DNA from: Sphingomonadaceae bacterium
Lineage (GTDB): Bacteria > Pseudomonadota > Alphaproteobacteria > Sphingomonadales > Sphingomonadaceae
Assembly (NCBI GenBank): GCA_016000085.1
Contig: JAECRT010000001.1
Coordinates: 124,001 to 188,000 of the forward strand
Length of the DNA stretch: 64,000 bases
Direction of reading: 5' to 3'
A model generated the notes under the pieces. That model was not told the origin of the DNA and ran no database searches. It saw only the letters and a program-made list of their open reading frames with translations. Made by a program: the position numbers and the translations under genes. Positions 56,841 to 64,000 of the stretch are shown in pieces. Each line of letters starts with the position of its first letter. Position 1 is the stretch's first letter.

Positions 56841-59663
56841 TCATGCCTCACCGATCGATCGTTCCGGCTTGTCGCCCTCGTCAATCATCTCTCGAACCTT
56901 GTTCGCTATGGCTTCGATCCCGAACGGTTTCGTGATGATGCGCATATCATGTTCCAGCAAACCATTGCCGATCACCGCATTTTCGGCATAGCCGGTAATG
57001 AACAGGATCTTGAGCTTGGGTCTGCACACGCGGCCAGCGTCCGCGACCTGTCGGCCGTTCATTCCCCCCGGCAAACCCACATCGGTAATCAGCAGGTCGA
57101 TGCGTGCGTCGGACTGGAGTATCTTGAGGCCGGCTGGACCGTCTGCCGCTTCAATGACATGGTAGCCGCTATCGGTGAGGACGTCGACGATGAGAGAGCG
57201 GACTGACGCCTCATCATCGACGACCAGCACCGTTTCTCCATGCCCCCCACGCTCAAGATGCGTCGGTTCGGATTCCTGTTCCACCTCGACAACCGTCCCC
57301 GCATGACGGGGGAGGTAGATGCACATGGTCGTCCCGCCGCCGACTTCGGAATAGATCCTCACCTGTCCCCCGGATTGGCGCACGAAGCCATAGATCATGG
57401 ACAACCCAAGGCCCGTGCCTTCCCCCAGCGGTTTCGTCGTGAAAAAGGGGTCGAAGGCGCGTTCGATCACCTCGGGCGTCATGCCTGTTCCGGTATCGCT
57501 TACGCACAGCGAGACATATTGCCCCGGCGGCAGTTCGCGCTCGCGGCCCGTGCGATCGTCCAGCCATTTATTGGCCGTTTCGATCGTCAGTCGCCCACCG
57601 TCCGGCATGGCGTCACGAGCGTTGATGCAAAGGTTGAGGACGGCGTTTTCCAGCTGATAGCGATCAATCTTCGTCATCCACAGGCCACCGGCACCGACAA
57701 TTTCGATCTCGATCGATGGCCCCACGGTTCGGCGCAGCAGATCCTCCAGACCGGCAATCAGTCGATTTACGTTGACGGGGGTAGGATCGAGCGTCTGCCG
57801 GCGCGAAAAGGCAAGCAGCCGCTGTGTGAGCGCCGCTGCCCGTTTCGCGGCGCCTTGCGCCGTATCCAGATGCCGTTGAAGCGCCTCCAACCGATTTTGC
57901 GAAAGGCGAAGTTCCAGCAATTCGAGATTGCCCAAAATGCCAGCGAGCAGATTGTTGAAATCATGGGCGATACCACCGGTCAGTTGACCGACGGCTTCCA
58001 TCTTCTGGCTCTGGCGCAACGCTTCTTCAGTGGAGGCCAGCGCTTCGGCCGCTTCGGTTTCCGCTGTGATATCACGGCCGAACAGATAGAGCATTCCGCT
58101 TTCCGGCACAGTGGTCCATGCAAAGCGACGAAGTCGATCGTTCTGGGCACGAAACACGCTTTGCGATTGAACGACAGCGGCGTCGGGACTGGCAAGCCGA
58201 GACAATCTTTTTTGCGCCGCTTCCTGTTCCTCTGCAACGAACTCCAGGATGTTGCGGCCTACGGTATCGGCTTGGCTCCATCCCAGGATGTTCGTCCATG
58301 ATGGATTGACCGCGGTAATTATCCCTTCCGTTGTCGCAACCACCTTCACGATGGGGGAGATCGCCCAGATCCGCTCCCTGTCTCGGGCAAGCTGGCGTTC
58401 CTGCGTTATGTCACGCGCAACGGCGTGGATGCGGCCAGCATCCGGGACGGCATTCCAATCGAGAAGGCGGTAGCTGCCGTCGCGGCAACGATAGCGATTT
58501 TCAAAGGAGAGGGTTGTGATACCCTGGGCCAGCTTTGCGACTTCTTGCGCCGTGGTAAGCACATCTTCAGGATGGATGAAATCGGCCAGGATCTGGCCGA
58601 TCATCTCGTCCGCAGCCCAGCCCAGCAGGCGCGTGGCTGAAGGATTGACCGATCGGATGATGCCGTCGAAGTCGCAGACCAGCATGAGATCCTGACTAAG
58701 CGTCCAAAGCCGGTCCCGGTCGCGGCGTTGGGCTGACACCGCGTCGATCGTGGCCAGGGCGCCGGCGATCTGCGCCGCTATAAGTCGCGCGAAACCAAAG
58801 CTTGCCTCATCCGCCAGACGATAAGGGTTAAGAGCAAGAACCAGCGCGCCGATCGATCGCGTCTCCCCGGCCTGTTCAACGGCAAGGATCAGCGCTTCGC
58901 GTGGCGGAATTTGCCATGGTCCCGATGGCAGATCCTGACCGACACCCTCGAGCGAAATGATGACTTGCTTTTCGCCTCGTTCGATGGCGGAAACCGGCCA
59001 GCGATCCGCATCCCCGGAGGCGGGATGTGGGCTATCCGCCAAATCGAACAATATGAGATCCGCGAAGGGAAAGTCCCGGCTTTCCCGGCCAAAATTCTGG
59101 CGAACCGCTTCCGTGACATCAAATCGACTCTGCGCCTTCAACAAACCGGCGGCCAGATCATTCAACTGCTTGATCCGCCGTTCGTTGATGACCCGGTCCG
59201 TCACCTCGCTCACGACGCACATGAGGCCTTCGACTACACCGTCATTTCCAACGAGCGGGCTATAGGAAAAGGTGTGATAGGTTTCTTCGGGATAGCCATT
59301 TCGCTCCAGGAGCAAAAGCAACTGATCGTCCCAGGTCGCCGCGCCATCCCGCATAACCGACATAACACGATCGCGGACATCCTCGAAAACTTCCTGCCAC
59401 ACATGCGACATCGGCATGCCCAGCGCTGTCGGATGCTTGGACCCAAGGGTCGGAATATAGGCGTCGTTATAGAAGAAGGTCAGATCCTCCCCCCAACCAA
59501 GCCACATTTCAAAACGTGACATCAGCATGAGTCGCAGAGGCGTCTTGAGGCTCTCGGGCCATCCCGTCGGCGAACCTAGTTTCGTTGCTTCCCAATCATG
59601 CGCTCGCATGAGGGCGCTCATTTTAGAATTGCCGGGAAATGCGTCGGACAAGCGGTCGGTCAT
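56841..59663 (-). CDS. PAS-GAF hybrid histidine kinase
   Basis: A soluble sensor kinase of 940 residues. The domains in order are: an N-terminal PAS-like domain (about 30-155), a GAF-like domain (about 165-310), PAS (320-420), PAS (430-535), HisKA with 'GGIAHDFNNLLAGILGN' (phospho-His567), HATPase_c ('NAVLNLCINARDAMPDGGRL', 'GTGLGLSMIYGFVRQSGGQV') and a C-terminal receiver with 'LLITDVGLPGGMNG'. The HDFNN H-box is the form of HWE-unrelated blue-light or oxygen kinases with an atypical phospho-acceptor context. No transmembrane segment is present, so it senses a cytoplasmic signal, perhaps a flavin or redox cue (inference). No separate response regulator lies adjacent. Confidence 0.92.
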   Translation of the reverse strand: MTDRLSDAFPGNSKMSALMRAHDWEATKLGSPTGWPESLKTPLRLMLMSRFEMWLGWGEDLTFFYNDAYIPTLGSKHPTALGMPMSHVWQEVFEDVRDRVMSVMRDGAATWDDQLLLLLERNGYPEETYHTFSYSPLVGNDGVVEGLMCVVSEVTDRVINERRIKQLNDLAAGLLKAQSRFDVTEAVRQNFGRESRDFPFADLILFDLADSPHPASGDADRWPVSAIERGEKQVIISLEGVGQDLPSGPWQIPPREALILAVEQAGETRSIGALVLALNPYRLADEASFGFARLIAAQIAGALATIDAVSAQRRDRDRLWTLSQDLMLVCDFDGIIRSVNPSATRLLGWAADEMIGQILADFIHPEDVLTTAQEVAKLAQGITTLSFENRYRCRDGSYRLLDWNAVPDAGRIHAVARDITQERQLARDRERIWAISPIVKVVATTEGIITAVNPSWTNILGWSQADTVGRNILEFVAEEQEAAQKRLSRLASPDAAVVQSQSVFRAQNDRLRRFAWTTVPESGMLYLFGRDITAETEAAEALASTEEALRQSQKMEAVGQLTGGIAHDFNNLLAGILGNLELLELRLSQNRLEALQRHLDTAQGAAKRAAALTQRLLAFSRRQTLDPTPVNVNRLIAGLEDLLRRTVGPSIEIEIVGAGGLWMTKIDRYQLENAVLNLCINARDAMPDGGRLTIETANKWLDDRTGRERELPPGQYVSLCVSDTGTGMTPEVIERAFDPFFTTKPLGEGTGLGLSMIYGFVRQSGGQVRIYSEVGGGTTMCIYLPRHAGTVVEVEQESEPTHLERGGHGETVLVVDDEASVRSLIVDVLTDSGYHVIEAADGPAGLKILQSDARIDLLITDVGLPGGMNGRQVADAGRVCRPKLKILFITGYAENAVIGNGLLEHDMRIITKPFGIEAIANKVREMIDEGDKPERSIGEA

Positions 59664-59971
59664 ATTTCCCCAAAACTAACGGTCGCTGGAATAAGGCTTA
59701 GCCGTAATGCTCCTTGGAGACATAGGTTCCTGCTTGCCAAAGCGCGACCGGGCGCTCCAGCAGCCGCGTAGATCTGTTATCGGCGGGCGATGCTCTGTCA
59801 AAGAAAATCGCCATGCCCATTGCCGCGCATCACGATTCGCGCCGAAGTTCATGATACGCATGTGCCGGGGCAAAGTGGTCACCCGCACCATTATTGGCCA
59901 GGTGATGATAGTCGCGCCTGGCGGCTTGCCCAGTTCAGCTTCGTGCCACCAACGGAAGTGAAGGAGAAACC
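59664..59971. other. 308-bp gap with one doubtful minus-strand frame
   Basis: No recognisable gene. The minus strand holds an open frame (59676-59891, up to 71 codons and open further upstream) whose product contains 'RIMNFGANRDARQWAWRFSL' and 'ITDLRGCWSARSRFGKQEPM'. The third-position GC looks lower than in the flanking genes, there is no ribosome site at the candidate starts, and I recognise no family, so it may be a decayed gene or noise. I see no hairpin followed by T-run. The kinase promoter must lie here. Confidence 0.4.
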
Positions 59972-60925
59972 CTAAGACGGTCGCTTCTGCACGACAGCAT
60001 CCGCCCGCTTTTCCGGTCGAATATAGATGGAGGTAAGTTCAGGGACGGCCTTCCTCATCTCCCGCTCGATCTCCTCGATCAGCTGCTCCGCCTCGCCCAT
60101 GGGAAGGTCGTCCGTGAAATCGGCGCTGATGGCGACAAAGACGGCATCCGGTGCGGTATGGATGGTGCGGACATGGTTGACCGATGTGATCTGCGGCCGT
60201 TTTTCCACTATGTCCCAGACGCGGGCGATGATGGCCGCGTCAGCGCTTTCCCCGATCAGCAGGCCTTTTGCCTCACGCGCCAGAAAAATAGCGACCCCCG
60301 CCAGAATGAGCCCGATCGCAACAGATGCGACCCCGTCGATCCTAGGGTCCGTGAAATAATGGCTTGCCCAGACGCCCAATGCCGCGAGCGCCAATCCAGC
60401 CAATGCCGCGCTGTCCTCGAACAACACGATGAACCCGGCCGGATCCTTGGATCGGCGAATGGACTGCCACCAACTGCTCGCGCCGCGTTTCCCGTCAAAT
60501 TCGCGGACGGCAATGGTCCAGGACGTACCCTCTAACAGAACTGCGATAGCGAGAACCACATAGTTGATGGTCGGGTCGCGCAGCGGTTCCGGATCAGCGA
60601 TGTGCAGCCACCCTTCATAGATGGACACGCCCGCGCCCACGGCGAAGATCAGAATGGCGACGACAAAGGCCCAGAAATAGAGTTCCCGACCATATCCAAA
60701 AGGATGTGCGGCATCGGGAGGCCGTTTTGCCTTGTGCTGGCCATAGAGCAGCAGGATCTGATTGCCGCTGTCGACCAGCGAGTGAACCCCTTCGGTCAGC
60801 ATCGATGATGACCCGGTGATGGCGGCGGCAACGAACTTGGCTATTGCGATGCCGACATTGGCCAGCAACGCGCCATAGAGGACGATATTTTCCTTAAAGT
60901 GGGCCGCTTGCCCCCGGTTCGTCAC
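59972..60925 (-). CDS. Cation diffusion facilitator transporter
   Basis: Inner-membrane divalent-cation exporter of 317 residues. The GTG at 60925 is the start: it has an AAGG ribosome site and directly follows the reductase stop; the open frame running further upstream reads through that gene. The metal-binding helices show 'MLTEGVHSLVDSGNQILLLY' (TM2, HxxxD pattern) and 'IVLFEDSAALAGLALAALGV' (TM5, with Glu-Asp rather than the usual HxxxD), as in the ZnT9-like branch. A cytoplasmic C-terminal domain ('EKRPQITSVNHVRTIHTAPD', 'AEQLIEEIEREMRKAVPELT') follows. Zn or Mn are likely but not shown. It is coupled to the flavodoxin-like reductase upstream. Confidence 0.92.
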   Translation of the reverse strand: MTNRGQAAHFKENIVLYGALLANVGIAIAKFVAAAITGSSSMLTEGVHSLVDSGNQILLLYGQHKAKRPPDAAHPFGYGRELYFWAFVVAILIFAVGAGVSIYEGWLHIADPEPLRDPTINYVVLAIAVLLEGTSWTIAVREFDGKRGASSWWQSIRRSKDPAGFIVLFEDSAALAGLALAALGVWASHYFTDPRIDGVASVAIGLILAGVAIFLAREAKGLLIGESADAAIIARVWDIVEKRPQITSVNHVRTIHTAPDAVFVAISADFTDDLPMGEAEQLIEEIEREMRKAVPELTSIYIRPEKRADAVVQKRPS

Positions 60926-60930
60926 GCGCC

Positions 60931-61539
60931 TTAGCCGGGATAGGGATGGGATTTTAGCAATCCAGCCAGGTGGGCGGCATTGCCCGCGACCATCTTCGCT
61001 GTCTTGGTCACCATGTCGGGGGTCTTCTCCAAATCCTTGAAATCGGTCGATCCCATCGCCTCGCCCACCCAATAGCATGCCGCAACCGCCGGGATCGTCC
61101 AGCCGACATCATTGAGCGACTGGAAGATCTGCGCCGATGAAAAATGCGCGCCATCCTCATTACCCACGATCGCGGCGACGGCAACCTTGCCATAGCTGGG
61201 CATTCGGCCCTGATCGTCGGTTTCCGACAGGAAGGCGTCCATGCGTTCCAGAACCCGTTTCGCCACGCTGCTGATCTGACCCATCCAGATCGGCCCGCCG
61301 AAGATCAATATGTCATGCTCCAATATCTGCCTGCGCAGGTCCGGCCACGCATCTCCATCACCTTCGTCCGATGTCACGCCCGGCCTGATATTCAGCGCGG
61401 CAACACGGACGGTTTCGGTCAGCACCACGTCATGCTGCGAGAAGGCCTTGTTGAGGACGGCGATCATGGCGTCGGTCGACGAAAGCGCGCTACCATAGGC
61501 CTTGAGCGTGCAATTGAGGGCAAGCGCCTGGAGCGGCAT
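60931..61539 (-). CDS. NAD(P)H-dependent FMN reductase / flavodoxin-like protein
   Basis: A flavodoxin-fold oxidoreductase of 202 residues in the NADPH-dependent FMN reductase group (WrbA/ArsH-like). Characteristic stretches are 'ALALNCTLKAYGSALSSTDA' (phosphate loop), 'LEHDILIFGGPIWMGQISSV' (about 72-91) and 'SYGKVAVAAIVGNEDGAHFS' (flavin ring contact). The likely role is quinone, chromate or metal-complex reduction. A strong ribosome site (GGAAGGA) precedes ATG 61539. Its stop is 5 bp from the GTG of the cation exporter, so the two may act on the same metal or redox stress. 61540-61556 is its leader. Confidence 0.9.
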   Translation of the reverse strand: MPLQALALNCTLKAYGSALSSTDAMIAVLNKAFSQHDVVLTETVRVAALNIRPGVTSDEGDGDAWPDLRRQILEHDILIFGGPIWMGQISSVAKRVLERMDAFLSETDDQGRMPSYGKVAVAAIVGNEDGAHFSSAQIFQSLNDVGWTIPAVAACYWVGEAMGSTDFKDLEKTPDMVTKTAKMVAGNAAHLAGLLKSHPYPG

Positions 61540-62035
61540 GGCGTGTTTCCTTCCGTCTAGAAAATGGCCTGAAGCAAGAAGCCTCGCCCGATACCAGACA
61601 GAACTCTCACGCCTGCAATCGGTTCTCCCGAGCTAAAGTAAACATGACGAGCAGCTATGCTCTTGCGATCACGGCAGCGCGGACGGGAAAAGGGTCTGGT
61701 CGCCAGCATCGGCAGCTATGGCGCGACGCTCCAGCTTGCTGGACCGATGGACATCCATGTCGCCCATCTCGCTCTGAGTTCCATGGCGGGGCCGCTTGGT
61801 GGCAACGCCCTTCCGGCGAGCCATTCGATCAACTGATCGCTCCAAATGGCCAAGCGGTAAGCTCTCCCCTTGGACCTTCCGATAGGTTAAAACCTGTCCT
61901 GTAAGGAGCAGCGTCGAAGAATATATGGAGCGGAGGGCTCTCCTTTCCATCGGTGTCACGCTCACCTCGATAATCCCGGAAGCGATACAGGCCCATTTTG
62001 ACGCATCGGTGGGATAGCCAAGGAAGATAGCCGCC
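61540..62035. other. 496-bp gap without a convincing gene
   Basis: No recognisable gene, RNA or repeat. One short plus-strand frame (61657-61836, 59 codons) reads 'KGLVASIGSYGATLQLAGPM' and 'AHLALSSMAGPLGGNALPAS', which looks protein-like, but it has no ribosome site and no family match that I know. A minus-strand frame from 62136 overlaps the end of ligD. It may be a decayed gene. The reductase promoter presumably lies here, reading to the left. Confidence 0.4.
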
Positions 62036-64000
62036 TCAAATCGATGGCAGGCTCTGTGCCGCAAAGCCCCAGCCCTTGAGATCTTTTGCGCGTTTCCACA
62101 GCGTTTCCGCATCGTCGATGCTGAAGGGATGGGCATCTTTCATCTCGGCCAGTTCCTCCCAGTCTATCGGCACGGCGACGGGTGCTCCCGGTCGGGCGCG
62201 GGCGGAATAGGGCAGAATGGCGGTGCTGCCACGCTGGTTGCGCAGCCAGTCGATAAATATCCGGTCTTTGCGCTTGGCTTTACTCATGGTCGCGACGAAA
62301 CGATCGGGTTCAGCGGCGCTGAGCGCCTGCGCAAAACGGGATGCGAAGTCCTTGTGTGTATTCCAGTCATGGCCCGGCGTCAGTGGCACGACGACATGCA
62401 CGCCCTTGCCACCGGAGAGCATGGCGAAGGAGACGAGGCCGAGGTCGCTCAGGTGATCGCGAATATCATCGGCAGCCTGTCGCACTTTCGCGAACGCCAT
62501 AGCTTCATCCGGATCGAGGTCGAAGATCATGCGATCGGGCTTCTCTACGGCATCTGCTCGTGACGCCCAGCCGTGAAACTCTATGGTCCCCATCTGCACG
62601 CAGGTCAGCAACCCGTCGCTATCCTCAACATAGATATAATCCTCCGATCCGCCGCCTTTCTCGCGGATCGCCACCTGATGAACATGGTCGCCAAACGCCC
62701 CGCTGTCATGTTTCTGGAAAAAGCATTTCTTTGCGCGGCCCTGTGGGCATCGGACAAGGCTGATCGGCCTGTTCGCGGCGAAGGGCAACATCAGCGGCCC
62801 GATACGGGTATAATAGTCGGCAAGATCGCCTTTGGTCTGGCCGCTGTCGGGGAAAAGAATACGCTCTCTGCTGCTGATCTTCACGCTACTTTCGGGGAGC
62901 GGCGCAGGTGCGGCCTTCTCCGGTTTTACGGACTTGGCCGGCTTGTCGGTGCGTAATCCAAGGAAGCTGCCATGCCGCACGCGCCCCTCGCCGGTGAACT
63001 CGGCGAAGGCCACTTCCGCAACCAGCATGGGCTTGATCCACTGGACGCTGCGCGCCTCCGCACCGGGAACTTCGGTCGGCATGGTGTCGATGGCGAGGGG
63101 CGCCATCGCAGCGGCGAGGTCGTCCATGGTCGCTGTGTCGAAGCCGGTGCCGACCTTTCCCTTATAGGCCAGCTTGCGTCCCTCATGCTGCGCCAACAGC
63201 AGCGAGGAGAAAGCGCGGCCCTTGGCTTTGCTCTTTGTCCAGCCGATGACGACGAACTCCTGCCGCCGGGTACATTTCACCTTCACCCAGTTGCGCGTGC
63301 GATCGCTGCGATAGGGGGCAGCGATGCGCTTGGCGATAATGCCTTCCTGCCCGGCTTCGCATAACGAGCGATAGAGTTTCTCACCTGCACCGATAAGATG
63401 ATCCGCGACATGGATAGGCGGTTGCGCATCGGCAAGCAGCGCTTCCAGTCGTTCCTTCCGCTCGATAGTGGTCAGCGGCTTGAGGTCCATGCCGTCGAGC
63501 GAGAGAAGGTCGAAGGCGAAGAACTGGAAAGGCGTATCGGCCCTTTGCGCGCCATGGCCGCGCTTCAAAACCGCCTGAAGTGCTGAAAAGCTGGGATTGC
63601 CGTCGTCGCCAAAAGCCACGATCTCGCCATCGATGAGCGCGGGCGGCAGGTCGAGCGCGGCAATGGCTTCCACCAGCGGACCGAATTTTTCGGTCCAGTC
63701 GAGGCCGTTTCGCGTAAATAGATTCACCGTTTGGCCCTTGACTGCGATCATGGCGCGATAGCCGTCATATTTGATTTCGTGCAGCCACTCATTGCCGGTC
63801 GGCACATCGTCCACCAGCGTCGCAAGCTGTGGCTTGACGAACCGCGGCAAAGCGGCGGCGGTGGTCTTGGCTCTGGTTTTGACGCGCGCATTGTGCGTTT
63901 CGGCAGCCTGCATCTTGTCCGCAAAGGCCTTGCCCTTGGCGCCTTTGAGCGATTGCGTGCCACTGATGTCAGCCTTGATCTGCGCCATCGAACGGTCTGT
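62036..64000 (-). CDS. ligD: DNA ligase D (ligase and polymerase domains), N-terminus cut by the window edge
   Basis: ATP-dependent ligase of bacterial non-homologous end joining. The frame is still open at the right edge: the residues before the internal Met at 63988 read 'TDRS', and 'TDRSMAQI' is typical of the linker after the phosphoesterase domain. I therefore call this 5'-partial rather than a start at 63988. Visible domains: ligase (active-site Lys in 'WLHEIKYDGYRAM', then 'ALIDGEIVAF', 'EGIIAKRI', 'NWVKVKC'), and C-terminal polymerase/primase ('MIFDLDPDEAMAFAKVRQAA', 'AMLSGGKGVHVVVPLTPGHD', 'FIDWLRNQRGSTAILPYSAR'). Order PE-Lig-Pol is inferred. A ku gene would be expected nearby, outside the window. 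Confidence 0.93.
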   Translation of the reverse strand, partial: TDRSMAQIKADISGTQSLKGAKGKAFADKMQAAETHNARVKTRAKTTAAALPRFVKPQLATLVDDVPTGNEWLHEIKYDGYRAMIAVKGQTVNLFTRNGLDWTEKFGPLVEAIAALDLPPALIDGEIVAFGDDGNPSFSALQAVLKRGHGAQRADTPFQFFAFDLLSLDGMDLKPLTTIERKERLEALLADAQPPIHVADHLIGAGEKLYRSLCEAGQEGIIAKRIAAPYRSDRTRNWVKVKCTRRQEFVVIGWTKSKAKGRAFSSLLLAQHEGRKLAYKGKVGTGFDTATMDDLAAAMAPLAIDTMPTEVPGAEARSVQWIKPMLVAEVAFAEFTGEGRVRHGSFLGLRTDKPAKSVKPEKAAPAPLPESSVKISSRERILFPDSGQTKGDLADYYTRIGPLMLPFAANRPISLVRCPQGRAKKCFFQKHDSGAFGDHVHQVAIREKGGGSEDYIYVEDSDGLLTCVQMGTIEFHGWASRADAVEKPDRMIFDLDPDEAMAFAKVRQAADDIRDHLSDLGLVSFAMLSGGKGVHVVVPLTPGHDWNTHKDFASRFAQALSAAEPDRFVATMSKAKRKDRIFIDWLRNQRGSTAILPYSARARPGAPVAVPIDWEELAEMKDAHPFSIDDAETLWKRAKDLKGWGFAAQSLPSI

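Noticed and set aside
62036..63988. Reading ligD as a complete 650-residue gene starting at 63988
   Set aside because: The frame is still open to the window edge (preceding residues TDRS) and no ribosome site precedes the Met; the missing phosphoesterase domain is better explained by the edge.

Overview
The window is GC-rich alphaproteobacterial DNA, and its gene content points to a sphingomonad (Sphingobium/Sphingomonas-like). The pointers are three TonB-dependent receptors, a MocR-PaiB-amidohydrolase-receptor block, a secreted GH3 glucosidase beside an unknown secreted protein, DUF4197 and DUF4198 proteins, and a DNA ligase D. This assignment rests on gene content alone. I saw no rRNA or tRNA gene, no CRISPR array, no insertion sequence and no phage gene, so it reads as ordinary accessory chromosome (or chromid) sequence rather than a mobile island.

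Layout. 1-8.2 kb is metal/iron uptake: a TonB receptor cut by the left edge, diverging from an unknown secreted protein plus a di-haem peroxidase; a lone ModE-type HTH regulator; a Fur-box-controlled siderophore receptor; and a DUF3649-PepSY-DUF3325 operon. 8.2-9.9 kb holds three small or unknown genes and a 31-bp palindrome. 10-16.8 kb is a czcCBA-type heavy-metal RND efflux operon with a His-rich leader gene and a DUF4198 protein. 16.9-31.3 kb, all on the plus strand, carries a MocR regulator, a PaiB-like FMN protein, two amidohydrolases, a TonB receptor, an 804-residue unknown secreted protein and a GH3 beta-glucosidase. 31.3-35.4 kb is a three-gene signalling operon on the minus strand (small membrane protein, hybrid kinase with HPt, diguanylate cyclase) joined by 4-bp overlaps.

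35.6-38 kb has an acyl-CoA dehydrogenase and a TetR regulator. 38.1-45.5 kb is a TetR-controlled MexEF-OprN-like efflux operon with a recognisable promoter and three copies of one operator. 45.6-46.7 kb has 6-phosphogluconolactonase and a MaoC dehydratase. 46.9-52.4 kb is a leucine/isovalerate catabolic cluster (isovaleryl-CoA dehydrogenase and both subunits of methylcrotonyl-CoA carboxylase) with a divergent LysR gene. 52.4-54.2 kb is a serine hydrolase-MarR pair. 54.3-59.7 kb has two small proteins, an alginate-export-type porin and a PAS hybrid kinase. 59.9-64 kb has a cation diffusion facilitator coupled to a flavodoxin-like reductase and the ligase and polymerase domains of DNA ligase D, cut by the right edge.

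The most interesting material is regulatory: a ModE-box-like palindrome beside a ModE-like gene lacking the molybdate domain; two mutually exclusive hairpins between a Fur box and an iron operon; a three-operator TetR circuit with a possible leader peptide; and an uncharacterised membrane protein coupled to a kinase/cyclic-di-GMP module. I do not see a clearly new defence or biosynthetic system.
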